64,000 nucleotides of DNA. Source: Reticulitermes speratus (Eukaryota > Arthropoda > Insecta > Blattodea > Rhinotermitidae). Made by a program: the position numbers and the translations under genes. Below are positions 12,188 through 26,000 of this stretch, one piece after another (position 1 is the first letter of the stretch; each line of letters opens with the position of its first letter). The notes under the pieces are model-generated. The model saw nothing but the letters and a program-made list of their open reading frames with translations. It did not search any database and was not told where the DNA came from. The stretch lies in the NCBI GenBank assembly GCA_021186555.1, contig JAJKFL010000003.1, forward strand, positions 43,420,408 to 43,484,407, read 5' to 3'.

Positions 12188-14449
12188 TTGTGATATGGCC
12201 CTACACTAAAATATATCGTGAGAACACGAAGGAAGTCCGCAATGGTACAGTACAGCTCAGTCCTTACTATATGTGTATCTGAACTCAACCTAAGAAGTGA
12301 ATTAATTTACAAAACTGGAATGAGTGTCGAAACACATTTATTAGGATCGGTAAACAAGATTAACAAGTGGTATAATTTCGTAACTAAAGAAACCTTGGAA
12401 TACACCCAAAAGAGCCACGATCTGGCGCCGAGTATTCAGTAACTGCTTCCAGCTGTCAGTCAAAATCTTTTCGACCACAAGTTTAAAGATGATCGCAGGA
12501 AAGAAACAGTCATGGTAAGATGACTGGTAATACAGGAAACAGACCCCTGACAACAGGCAATAATAGAGCTCATTCCACTATGTGAGAAATGTCTTGATTG
12601 CAGCGGGTAAAATGTTTAAAAATGATGTAATAGCAACACAGCTACTTGTGAAGTCTTTTTGTTAGAGATGAAAATAAAGAACCCTAAATACACATATAAG
12701 TTTGTTTTCTGGCCAACGCTTGTAGATGCTATGTACCTTGCATTTTACGAGCAAGAAAAATATTTTTCTAATGCTTATAATACATCTATTGTAGATCAAT
12801 AAAGGGGGTACCTCCATGAGCTAGTCTGCTTCTCATTTTGTTATTTCTGTCAACAGAAAACTTGTTTTCATACGAGTAAATAACCCATGACAGCAGAATT
12901 CTCATTTCGAAGCTAATTGTCATTGAGCTAGACAATATTTTCTCAAATTTTATAGAAACCAGCTATTCATTGTGTACCTCGCTTTCAATACAAAACGCAG
13001 CTGTTCCTTATTCTAAACCAAATTAAACAAATCCACACCTCTGACACTAATTTTTTAAGGTCATTTCCATAATCAGTATTAACTAGCTTGTCTTTATGAC
13101 GGAGAAGCGACGTCTTCTGCAAAGTAAGAAGTCAATTTTTAAGTGTTACTATGAAGAACTACATGCTTCAGAGTTTTCACCCATAAGATGTATATCATCG
13201 ATATACCTTGATAACCTATAAACTGTACAAATAAAGACATCGTACATCAACTAAGCAGCAACACTATTCACTTACACTCATGTTGACAACGTTTGTGAAA
13301 TCATCTGCGTTGTTGGAATGGCTGTTGTGTTGTGTGTCACATGCATTGAAGGAGATATGACAGCTTGACGCAGACGGACGATTTGCGTGATACTTTGCCC
13401 AGTACATCGGTATAAATTATTATCAGTGTGTTATTAAATTCAGTGACAGTGATGCCGCATGAGCTAAAATATTTACTTTCAGCCCAGCAGCTGTAAATAA
13501 AATCAGATTACAGTAGCCTGTGTGTCATCGATAATTGCAGACACAGAAACAACGGGAAAATGAATATATGTTTCCAATATTACACTTCTCATTACATTTT
13601 CTGATTAGTTAGTATTTTGTAAACCATCAAGAAAAAACCGAATGCCTAGAGTGCAAAAATTCTTCTCAAGCTCCGTCATCGTCTACTAGAATTCGACTGA
13701 GTTATTTCAGCTTTCTGCTTAATGTTGTGTATGCATACAGGCCTAACTGTAAAATTCGAAGAAAGGTGGCGTTGTTTCATGCAGATTTTGCAAATTTCAA
13801 CGGGTATTCGTCGGAGGAAAAAAATTAAACTTAACTTTCTTTCTGCACACAAATTTTGGGAATAAGGTAAGTATCAAGCCAGTAGGTATTGCTGTCCCTT
13901 TTATTTCGTTGCTTACAGAGTCGTCTGGTGTAGCAGGAGACGGCACACAAGCAAAGGTTTCAGAGTTGTGTGCGATCAGTAACACAAGGCAGTTTGATTC
14001 ATTTGCAGTAGAAACTTAACTCATGAATTTGCCCTTCTTCACCTAATATTGAAAGAAAGCTATTGCTTCTAAAAATTCGTAATAATGGTTATTTTTAACA
14101 GATGACGAAATATTCGATCATGAGGTGAAAACAGACAAAAAAGCGGAGAGAAAGGACTTGGTAACGTTGAAAGTTTGAATAAAATATCTTAGTGGTGAAA
14201 AGCGCTTTATGTGAAATATAATAAGTAATTAGTAATTGCTGGACTGTGTTATACTTCAGGCAGTTAGAAACAAAATGAAGGAAAACACGTTACTCCTGCC
14301 CATATCGACGTTGTTTTCGTTGATATCGAAAGAGACAGGTAGTGTCCAGCCAACGGGGCAGGTTTGTTGACAGAAAATAATTGACATGTTACTTGAAAGA
14401 GGCCTTTTACATGTCTTATGTAGTGACTTTGATTTCCCAAAAACTAGTG
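12188..14449. other. Intergenic, nothing recognised
   Basis: No convincing gene. A region from about 13,700 may be the eroded 5' part of the following hAT element, but I cannot support that from the translation. Confidence 0.5.
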
Positions 14450-16345
14450 ACAACCGGCACTTTTCTGATGAAGTACCTGTATTTTTATACGTAAAAACTG
14501 CTACAAGGAGAGAGTGTTCAAAGGAACTGGTTAATTTATTTTAAGGAAGCTGATGCCATTTTTTGCTTCTTCTGAAAATTGTAAGGTCTAAAAACGGGAG
14601 GTAAATTGGTGAAGGCAAGAGCCAATGATTTGAAACACTTCATTGTAAGGTTTAAATCTCATGAAATACCAAATGAGGATATTTATAAGTTAATTAAACG
14701 GATTGAAATAGAGTAAACTGTCAAACATCGACAAAATAGAAAAATTTACTTTGAAAAAATGAAAGGAGAGAAGGTGGCATCTTGATGCGCATAATTACAG
14801 TGGTGCTATATCTAGCCAAACATTATCTAACATTTCGTAGTACAAGGCAATGGTAATTTTTTGTGGTTAATATGTATATTTTCACCAGACTCTATCATTC
14901 AATGCATGAGCGTATACGACAAATCACTACCGAAGAAATCAATGGCCATTTTCTTGGACCTTTTATCCAAAATTAAATAATCTCAAAGATGGCACTGATG
15001 ATTTAAAAAAAAAGGCAACATTAGATAAGTAAAAATAGGAGAATATTTTTCGGTTATTCTTGACTGTAAAGCAGACCTGAGTCACCAGGAGAAAGTGTCT
15101 TTTTTGCTCTTATGTTATCGTGAATAGTGACTTGATTCTTTTTCAAGAACAAACCGTCCAAGGGCTGTCAGATTCAGTCGTTGATGCAGTAGATGAACTT
15201 GAGCTTTTCAGCTGCAGGGGTCAAGGATATGATAACATGAGAAATGCGAAGGGACAGGTAAAGGGCGTACAAGCATCTGCTCACATTACCTCAAGAGCTC
15301 TTTTCACTCCCTGTGGCTGGTAGAACTTAAATTTAGTGCTAGGAAATGTTGTATATTGTAGTTCAAATGCAATGTAATTTTTAGGAATAGTTCAGAGACT
15401 CTACAGAATATGCTAAACATTACCGAGCATGTGGAAAATACTAAGGAAAACGCGCCTTCCTTAACTCCAAAGCCTTTAGTAATATCAAACCAGCACCAAC
15501 AAACCTCAGTTTGAAACGGTGGGAATACCGAATACACGGTGTACAAGCTATGCGTTAAGTGACATCAGGTAAGCTTTGCTTGAAGTTACTGATTCGCTAG
15601 TAAACTACAAAATCCAAAGTTTTGATCAGTTATTGTATGGTGTGACATTTTGCCTGCCGTGAACGCTGTAACCAAGACACTTCAATCCAGTGAAAGACAA
15701 ATTGATGTGCTTGTCACTCAAATCAAAAGACTCGTTAGTTTTCTGCAAAAATACAGAGAAACAGGGTTTACCTCCACGAAAATCAGAGCAATAGAAACAA
15801 ACTGTGCCGTGGACGTTGAACCAAGATTCAGAGAAAGGTTTGTGAAAGGGAAAAGGAGGGGGGGACGCGATAAGGAATTCACCCCAGAAAGTTTTTCAGA
15901 CTAAGTAGGCCTACTTTCTAATCAGTGATTTGAACAAGTGGTTCATTGTGCCAACAATTTTAGTTATCTTCAAGATCTGAAGAAACTCAGAGAAATAAAA
16001 GGAGATTTTAAAATATGGTTTATGAATTTGCACATTGCCTGGTCCGATGGAGATTCTCACGACATAACCTTGTGGACTTAACGTCCAGAATTAAGGGTTT
16101 AAGGAAAACCATCTCCGAAGATACTGGTACAGCAATTCAAGTCCTTCAGTTTCTACAATCATTAGAAAGCTCCATCCCGAACACGGAAATGGTTTGTATG
16201 ATGATGTTAACAGTACCAGTTACGCTGTCGAAGTTTTCAAAACTGAAATATTGTAAAACAGTTCTATTCCCGGACAACTGTAGCACAAAAGAGGCTGGAA
16301 GGACTGGCCCTTTTTCTCTCCATCAAGAAAAAAATTAGGTTCCAG
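14450..16345 (+). pseudogene. Decayed hAT-superfamily transposase (ZMYM1/DUF4371 type)
   Basis: Many frames each carry pieces in the right order. RKNCYKERVF and a KWxxx-like segment lie near 14,490-14,780. FSVILDCKADLSHQEKVSF lies near 15,050. ELFSCRGQGYDNMRNAKGQV lies near 15,200-15,250. A 15,650-15,903 frame contains QSSERQIDVLVTQIKRLVSF and KYRETGF. The C-terminal dimerisation-like TVPVTLSKFSKLKYCKTVLF lies near 16,205-16,270. These match ZMYM1-like DUF4371 and hAT dimerisation domains. Numerous stops and frameshifts show long inactivity. I did not identify terminal inverted repeats or an 8-bp target duplication. Confidence 0.75.
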
Positions 16346-17041
16346 CATGGGCTGTAGTGACTTCCTTGCAAAGTTTGAAGTTAGGAATGAGTTCTTACAG
16401 GTAGCACGATCATGATGCTTACTCAAAAATATATGTAAGTAAAATGACATCATTGTAATCTAAAAAAATGCATGTTGATGATGATAATAACAATAATAAT
16501 TTTGACAGCTATGGATTCTGTCCAAAACAGCGGACGTTCCCACGTTTTCTTCTACAGCTATCAGCTCCCTTATATTTTATACAATGTATGAATTCTCGTT
16601 AAGTGGAACGAGCGTTGGAACTTTGCCACCATCAATTTTTTATGTTCAAATCACTGTCGCTATCGCTGATCACAATATTTACGCTGGGATCTTTCGGTTT
16701 TTTTTAAGCCTTGGTTGTTAGCACACGGCACCCGTATAGGCGTGTTGCGTGATGCCCAATTCTTCAAAACCAAGGGTTCTTCCGTAATCCGTGGTCCGTC
16801 ATCCGTGGCTGTGGCGCCAGGATTGGTAGGTTTTGTGAAGGGTTCAACAGACATGGCACACAAGGAAGTGAAAGGATGTGGATGTGCCATTTTCATGTAA
16901 ATTGCACATGTCAAGTGCGGAATATAAATGTTATGGTTCGCTGATTGGTGATTTGAAAACTATTTGGTCTTGGTATTTATCATTTGTAGTTCGGTAACAA
17001 CGTGTTCCAGACAGCAGAGAGGTTAAGCACCGCAAGTTCTA
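16346..17041. promoter_or_regulatory. Upstream region of the R2D2-like gene
   Basis: About 700 bp between the hAT relic and the R2D2-like start codon, so it should contain the promoter and 5' untranslated sequence. I cannot point to a definite TATA box or initiator. An in-frame TAA at 17024-17026 supports the ATG at 17042 as the first usable start in this exon. Confidence 0.35.
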
Positions 17042-20000
17042 ATGGTTAAGAACGAAATGAACAGCAAAACGCCAGTGTCCATTCTACAGGAGATGTGTAT
17101 TCGCAACGGCGATGTGCCGCAGTATGAACTGATACATGATGGAGGGGGATCACATGAAGCTATATTCAAGTATCGGGTACTTGTGGGTGAAAGTTCAGGT
17201 AGATTGAAATTGCCTTTAACTTGCCGTTTTGACAGCTCTTTCAGCATTTTTACATTTACATTTGAATTTAGTTAACAGTTGTGGTGTTGTGTCTTGTGAT
17301 TGCACATTTTCTGTGTACTTTGGAGACTGTTGCTGCTTTCAGCTGCAATAACACCTTGAAAGTAGGTACATCCGACATTTACAAACCAAATGTGTCAGAG
17401 CCAAAAGTTTGAATGGAATGACTTTGGAAGTGCATAGTCACATGAAAACATCACACATACTGTGTATGTGTGTGTAAAACATGTGTATATATATAATATA
17501 TATATATATATACATACAGTAAAGTTGTTCCTGTGCATGTTGTGAAGGCATATGGGGGAATGGATGTATAGCTTCAGTCATACTTGTTGTTGGCACTAGA
17601 TAGAGGTGAGTAGTGAGCTTTATGCTGTGGCCACAACACTGCTGAGGAAAGAGGCCGTGGTATCCATTGAATAGGAGGTTGACTGGGCCCCAGAACCACT
17701 CTGGATCTTTTGAAGAAGAGAAAAATATCTTGATAAATACAAATATGTCATTATTTTTGTTTAAACTTTGCTCTATGTTATTGCAATTTACTCACTAATG
17801 TTATGTAACTGTTGTTACGATCATGTGTGATTTCCATTGTCATGTGGCAAGAGCCTTTTAACATAAAAGACATTGTTTGAGTTACCAAATTTTCAAAAAA
17901 CTAGACAAGAGTTTTGAGCTCAACTTACACAATGGCAGAACCTGAAATTAAAACTTGAAACTGTATATAATCTGTAGGTTAACTGCAGTGAAGCATGTAG
18001 CAAGAAAACTGGCAAAATGGAGTTCAAATATAGTTTGCTTTGTCTTCACTTATTAAATGATGATTTTCCTATAGACCTCATCATCATATTTTACAAGATA
18101 GCTGCAAATGGTTGAGTATATGTTTGCAATACAGTGACAAGTTGTGTTATGTAATTTAGAATGGTTTATATTAAAAGCTACTAATGTCAAATGAAACTCA
18201 GATACAGTGATCAGGTAGGATGGCTGATTGGCTAGAATACTGTATTGTAGGTCTGGTAACTTTAAATGAATCTCAAATTCAATTGCAAGTATACTGTAGT
18301 CACCATATTGTCAAGACATTCTGTGAATTGAAGCAATGCATGAATGGCAGCAGTTGTAGACTGTTATAGGTGATGGGTGCACTGATATAGAATGGGTTCT
18401 GCACTTATACTCTTGCAAAATGTAACTTTTTACAAACCATTATTCAGTAATACTTAAGGACATGATTATTTCCTACCCAAAGTAATATATTTTAATGAAA
18501 CTCTTGATATAAGTGTATTATGTACTTTTATGTCTGTCCTCAGTACTTCTGATGTCATGCACATTTCAGACCTCATTAGATCATGATTGCCAACACTATA
18601 TAGGCACACAAACACAAATCAGGGTACCAGAGATATACAGAAAAACCAGAAACATTTCATCCACCAACATTTGGCTTTGTCTAACAGAAATGAGTACCAG
18701 GAATATTTCCTGGGGGTAAAGGTGGCCGGTGTGTAGGGCTGACAACCTTACCACCTTCATGTGCCGATTGTCTAGAAATCTGGGAGCCTCAACCTCCTGG
18801 ACCCTAAGGGCATGTCCAGGCCTGTAATGGGATTGCTTTACCTTTACATTAGGCTTTGAGGTTTGATTTTAGTGACAGTTCATGTTTGCCTGCATACATT
18901 TAAAGGTGGTACTGTTGCAAGTCACGCCCTTCTGTTACTAGCAAAATTAGGTTGAAGGTTAATTTTAGTTAAGAAACTCAGTCTTGTGTGTATATATATA
19001 TATGAGAGAGAGATTTGGATGTATGAATTCTGGATGGGGGAAGTGTGGAAATGGTACAAAAATTGCCTGTGTGTTTCACATTTCTTAGTGTTGCACAGTA
19101 AAGTAAATGCTGATAATACTAATTTAGTGGAAAGGCAGGCATTTTGTCTGAGATCAGTAGGGATGTTGATCTAGATGTGTGTGTGCGTGCACATGCACAC
19201 AGGTACACACATAGTCCAAAAGGTTTTGAAAACAAAATGCTCAAAAGAGTTTAGAACATAAGAGGTGATGAAGGAAGAGGACACTTTAGGACATTACATA
19301 AAGAGTAATGTCATAATTTATGCAGTTATCCAAGCATTATTAAGACAGTGAGATCATTGATGTTATAATGGGCTTGCTATGTAGCTGAGATGTAGGAGAC
19401 AAGAAATCATACAGGGTGATTGTAGATAAATATGCTGGAAATGTGATCTTTCAAAAGACCAAAACAGAAATGGGAGGATAACATCAAGATGAATCTAGAG
19501 GAGACTGGTTGTGACTATTCAACTGGCTCAGGATTATGTCCAGTGATGGGCTTTGTTGTTAGTGGTGTTGAGTCTCTGGGTTTTCATATCAATATTTACA
19601 GGTTGATGTTTTGATCCAACATTTGAATGGGTAAATAGGGTAAAAAGCTCTGAACATCAAGGTCTGATTTTATGGTATGTCAGAGCTCCATATTTTATCT
19701 TCAAATACAAGTACAGCAAACTGTGAAACTGATTTGATATATTAGAACATTTGAAGTGACAGGTCTAAAACCTGGTGCCATATTCATAGTGAAACATACC
19801 CAAGTCATCCAGCTTAAGTAATGCTGTGTATTCATATGACTGTTCTTGCTAGCTATTGGGAGTGGTCGCTCCAAGAAGGAAGCAAAACATGATGCTGCTA
19901 AGTGTCTCCTGAGCAGATTAAATGCACCGGACACAGCATCATCATTAGACCCTGATACAGTGGGTGTTGTGGATGTGTCAGACATTACATCACCTTACAA

Positions 20001-23000
20001 AGGAATGCTTCAAGAGAATGCTGTGGGTGCATTGCAAGAATTGTGTATGACCAATGAAATACAGGTTCCAGAGTACACGGTGATTGGTGATGAGGGTCCA
20101 CCACATGCAAAGCAGTTTACTATCATGTGCCAGGTTTCGAAACTTAACGAATCAGGTAGGTTCATACCTTCACGAAAGAACTGCTCTTGCAGTAGTACCA
20201 CACATAGAATTACCATATGCTTATGCTGCTGTTTTCAAGTTCCTGCAGTCTGCAAGTGAGAAATTAGGCAGACACAATAGGAGGATTCATAAATTCTGTT
20301 TCTTGTGGTGAAATGAAACACCCCTTGTGATTCACACACTTTTTTCTTCTTTAAGTGGTTGCAACACAATAAATTATATAACATTCTCGCTCCTTTAAAG
20401 AGTGCCCTAATGTAAGCTCAGAATTACTGATGACTTCTTAATGCCATCACCTCACACATGGAAGAATTTGACAGTGACTTTTAGGACAAAAGACGTGCAA
20501 GAAGTAAGGTTCCCTAGTCATAAAAATTAAATCAGAAGCTATTACAACTTTAAATTTAGCTTATTTCTTCCACTGAAGTAAAATTATTTCTCAGCATAAT
20601 CCCCAAGCATATTGATGCATTTGTCTGTCCTTGGCATAAGTCTAAAAGGGCAGACAGTATAAATCAGGCTCTTGCATTTATAGCCATTCATGAATAGTCA
20701 TTTTCACTTCCTTATTAATGTGGAAATGGTAATGTCTCAAGTGGTAATTCGGTTTTCCAGAATCAGTTCTCCACTGGTGCTCCATTTACATCCATCACTA
20801 ATGTGCCAGGCTGATCAGTGCCGTCATCATCGTGGATGTTTGTTTCGCCATTTTGAAAGCCTCTGCATCATTTTCTGACATGGTGTACTCTCATTATGCC
20901 ACCAACTTACACCTCTGTCAATTGGCAATGAATTTCAATGGGGGAAACTTGTTTCACCGAACTGAATCACAGGACTATCTTTGCAGGATCAAGTTGCCAG
21001 TGTTATTGACATTAAATATCAACTTATTCCATGAATAGTATCTTACTCTTGCACCATCTGTTGCATGTTACCCCTACTACAAGTGCTACCTTCTACCAAA
21101 AAACAAATACTTGATTAACACATAGGTTACTTTCCAGGGAACTGTACTTTATTCAACATGCTTGGTATTTGTATTTGAGGGGAACATGGTTGTGTATACT
21201 CGTAACTGTAGTCAAGTTTTAGTACACCATGTAAAAAAAAAAAACTTGCAAAGTGTGGAGTTTATTTCTGTTCTGAATATTTTACCTCTCACCCATGTTC
21301 AGCATGCTTTCTTTACAACAGTGGACTTTTTTCCCAGGATGACACAGTAACCATAAAATGCTGCTGCCCACATTTGTCACACACATGGAGAATTCTGTAG
21401 AGAATCGTGCAAGTTGGTGAGTGGCCCAGGCAGTCTGGGATGTTCACTGCCTTCTGTAACACTTTACAGAAGTCTCCCTGTATTATGATGCTTGTATGTG
21501 TTCCTTGTATAATAGTCTTGCGTTGATCTACCTAAATTCTTTTAGTATAAATGATTTTTGAAAGCACCTTGTATTTCATTGACTGCAGGAAAGTTTGGCT
21601 GTACTAAAGTTGCATTTGAATGCTTTATTTTAGCAGTTGCTCGTACCAAGAAGCAAGCCAAGCAGCAGGCAGCCTTTAGAATGTTGAACAGGCTCAAAAC
21701 ATCACTTGCAGATGTGCTCACCGTGACGGCTAGTGATAAAGGAGATACCGTATCAGAAAAAGTTTGTACAGTTATTATAAGCACTCATTATGTGATGCAT
21801 ATTTGGAAAATTTGTAGTACTGCAGGAAATCTTAGAAACTGCTTGTTTTGTTAAATAATTTTATAGTTCTCTTTTAAAGCAAATCGAGCCGTCTTCTCTG
21901 ACATGGTTTGACAATTTGATTTGTGTGTTTTGGCATGTTAGCAAAATTGCAAGACGCGATTATTAGCTTTGTCATATCTGTCGTCCGTCGGCATGGAACA
22001 ACTCAGCTACCACTGGACGGATTTTCATAAAATTTGATACTTGCGTATTTTTCGAAACCCTGTCAAGAAAATTCAAGTTTCATTAAAATCTGGCAAGTAT
22101 AACGGGTACTTCACTGAAGACTTACGTGCATTTATGTTAACACCTTGTTGAATTCTTCTTAGAAGAAGAAATGTTTCAGACAAAAGTTGTAGAGAGAATC
22201 AAAACACACATTTTATGTTCAATAACTTCTTCCCAAAAATTATGCTGTTTATGAGATAATGTGGAAAAATATGGTAGAACCAGACAGGCCACAGATGACA
22301 ATATAATACGGCGCATGCACTTTGCATGCTGGATAACTAAGGCTACAGACACACACTCAGAATAAGTAATACGTATTGCTTTCCCACAGTAACAATGGTT
22401 ATGCAAACGCATCTCAATGTTACATTTATACATACACTGCTTAAGTTTTGGTTGTGTTTATGTTTCATGGAGATACTATGTTTCAAGAATTTTGCTGGCC
22501 CATTTCCATTATGTCATTCAAAACCTAGGGAGTGACAGTAAACCTCAGGCAGGGTATTGAACTGTGAATTCAGTATGCTTGAGTGGTAGTTGCTGAGTGT
22601 GGTGATATAACTTTTTATTTTGATGCTGCTAAAGTGTGAACGGTAGTTTGATTTACAACCTTTGGAAACTGTGTTGTTCATAGAAAGAAAATGTTGACCC
22701 CCATGCTGAGGTAGCAGTAAGCAAGTATAAAGAATTGGGAACACTTGCCAGCAACCCCCGCAAAGTAATTATTGGCCAGAAGATATCAGAGTACCATCTA
22801 ATGCAGAAAAGTCTTCAGGGTGCACTACTGGACAGGCTTAAGGTAGGGTAATTGTACATTATGCTTGAAAACTAATGAATGCCTGTCATATGTACAGCTG
22901 TGACTGGTAGCAGTACTGCTATTACCATATCTCATCATGCCCCTGCACATTTATTGTCCCTCAGATTGTAAGATATTCTTTGCCTCTTATGGAACCTGAT

Positions 23001-26000
23001 GTTATACTGGGTGCGGCGGAGGAAACGCACGTTTTTCGAATGGCTAGTACTCGGCAAGGAGGAGGGTGGGGGATTTCCGCCCCTTGCTAGTAGACAGCTT
23101 AGATGATGCAGTTTCAGTAGCCATGGCACCGTGGACCCGCGAGCATCGAGTGTTTGTCGTTGAAAACTATATCAAAAGTTGTGAATCCGTAATTGCCGTT
23201 CAGCGCCTTTTCCGTAAACAGTTCAATGTGGAGCGCCGTGGAAACATCCCTGATCGTAACACGATACTCAGGTGGGTTGATGCGTGGAGGAAAACAGGGT
23301 CTGTGATGAAGAGGAAACCACCTGGCCTTCCCGCATCTGTGCGTACCCCTGAAAACGTTGAGAGAGTGAGATTGGCAGTTCTCAGAAGCCCGAGGCATTC
23401 TGCTCAGCGCCAAGCTTTAGCTTTGCGGATGTCAGATCGGTCCGTATGTCGCATCCTACACAAACACTTAAAATTTCATCCATACAAGATAATGATAGTG
23501 CAAAAGCTGCTCCAAGGAGATTTCGCGCAACGAAGAGAATTTTCTGAGACAATGCTCTGCATTCTTAATGAAGATACGGTAATAATGATGAGTGACGAAG
23601 CACATTTCCAGTTAGATGGGACTGTGAACAAACAAAACTGTAGGTACTGGGTGGCGGAGAACCCACGACAGCTACACCAAAGACCTCTCCACAGCACAAA
23701 AGTAACAGTGTGGTGCGGCGTTGCCAAATTTGGGATCGTTGGCCCTTATTGTTTTGAAGAGGGGGATACCTCAGTTACAGTGACTTCGGCGCGCTATGTC
23801 TAAATGCTTAACAATTTCCTGCTTCCAGAACTGCGCAGACGAAGGGTCAATATGTGGCAAATGTGGTTCCAACAGGATGGTGCCATGGCACACACAGTGA
23901 GAGCATCGATGCAGGTGGTTCGTGGCATGTTTCCCCAACACGTCATCTCCCGTTTCGGTGATATCCCTTGGCCGCCTCGCTCCCCTGACCTGTCCGTATG
24001 TGACTATTTTTTGTGGGGTTACCTCAAATCAAAGGTCTACAGAAACAAACCACGCAACATCCAGGAACTGAAAGATTCCATTCGCCAGGAAATTGCTACT
24101 GTGGGGGAAGAAATGTTGGGAAGAGCAATGCAGAATTTCAAGGAGAGGCTGCAAGAGTGCGTACAGAAGGAAGGGCGTCACTTGACGGACGTTATGTTTC
24201 GGAAGCAATTCAAAAATATTCAACAAAAACTGCATCGTAAAACCTTTCTTTTTGTGTAATTAAAATTTTTTAAACTTGAAAATCAACTGAGTTATTGTTA
24301 TTTGAAAAACATGCGTTTCCTCTTGTGCACCCTGTATTACCATATTCACAAAGGGCTACCTGTTGTTGAACCCTATCTTGCGCCACTGTAGCCAGTCCAA
24401 ACCCACATCCTGTTTCTTTAAGATGTAAGCATCTGTCTCTTGCCTTCAGATGATATAAAATTCTGTCTGCATTTCTTACTGGTCCCATACATGCTACATG
24501 TCTTGCCACTCTTACCATCCATGTATTATTTGGTGAAGAATATGAATTAAAAAACTCTTCACTTCATAATACTTCATAATATAAGAGGCCCAACCTTTCA
24601 GTGATCTCTGAAATGGTGCTTCATCAGTCTTTGTTGATATATTTTTGCAAATTTTCTCCATGTTTTCATCTGTGTGCCTTGTGGAGGGATGGCCTGAATG
24701 CTTGTAATCTTCACCCAAAGTTGCCCCATGTTTGGATTGAGAAAACTACTCATAAGTGTTTGTTGTCTGCATTGCATTATCACTGAAAAGTGTTTAGAGC
24801 ATTTCATGCATTTCCAATGCACTTTTCCAGTGTTTGGTGCAAAAGGTACTGGAAATGCATTGTTTATTCAAATCAGCCATTAAAAAATTGCAGATTTCTC
24901 TTAACATGCGTAACAGTAAAAACACAATGAGAAGCAATGCAGAGGGTTATGGCTGCAAAACTGAGTAACTAATTGAGAAGATATTTATACTATGGCAACC
25001 AGTGTCACAAAGCTGTACTGCTTGCTGTCCTTGGTTCTAGTGGCAAGTTTGTGAACTTTTGGATATGTCTTTCATATGTGAGGCTAAATGCAGAGCTCAG
25101 ATGGTAAGTCACCTCTCACTTAGTGCTCCATTTGGGGTCCAGATGGCATGAACACTTGAATGGTTATATAACCATTATTCTGACTTTATCATTCTGATTG
25201 TTCTTGCTGACTGGGAGCTGCAGTGTAATGAACTCCAAGTCCCCTACAGCTACGTACACATACCTATATTTGCACATCATAGAGTCAGAAGTCATGGGCA
25301 GCTGTTCTTGTGGTGGGGGCCTGCAGTGACATTGCCATTGATGTCCTAGAGTGGTAACTTCTCTGACATATTTCCTGAGATCAGGTTGTGGTGGAGGATT
25401 GGCACAGACTTTGGGATGTACATTTTCTTTCAAAACAACTTTTATACTTTATAAGAATATAAACTGTGAGATATACCTTCTTTTAACAACAGAATTGGCT
25501 GTAATCTTTGTCACATAAGTGTTGAAACAGTTTTGCTACTAATGACAGATCTTTGAAATATTGGGCATTTACAGTCTGTGTCATGGTTTATGTATAGGTT
25601 TGTAATGCTTTGTATTTGTTGGAAATAGATGGGGGACAAAGAGCTGGTCGAGGAGGCAAGTTATGACCCAATGGATGTGCTCAAAAGAATTCTGGAGGAT
25701 CTAAACTTGGATGCTAATTTTAATGGTGTTGCAGCAGACAAACCAGGTTAGTGTGATCTTACGCAGTTCTCAACTTTCCTTAATTTATTAATGTGTGTAT
25801 TTGGGTTTATGTATATATATACCAGTACAGTCACATCAGGAGATGGCAGCAGTGTGAGCAGGTAGACAGTATGAATAACGCTGCAGCCAAGTGCCAGGTG
25901 AACACCAGTATGATGTTATATGCTTCATGTTCTGCACATTCGCACCATTTTTTATTTAATTACCCTCATGGTATTAGTTGGAGTACAGTTTATGAAGCTT

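Larger units (their letters stand above)
22950..24518 (-). mobile_element. LINE 3' fragment, split by the mariner-like element
   Basis: Minus-strand residues [20 protein letters not shown] at 24,518-24,450 and [20 protein letters not shown] nearer 24,380 match the degraded AGHVARMG and LAQDRDRW pattern of insect LINEs. Past the inserted element (24334-23007) the match resumes at 23006 with [13 protein letters not shown], the counterpart of MNLRVPxKxxNFL. The LINE fragment is therefore older than the DNA transposon inside it. Confidence 0.6.

Noticed and set aside
21955..22110. Intron 3 stretch with CTGTCGTCCGTCGGCATGGA resembling a widespread insect repeat
   Set aside because: I recall similar sequence in insect genomes but cannot define ends or class from one copy.
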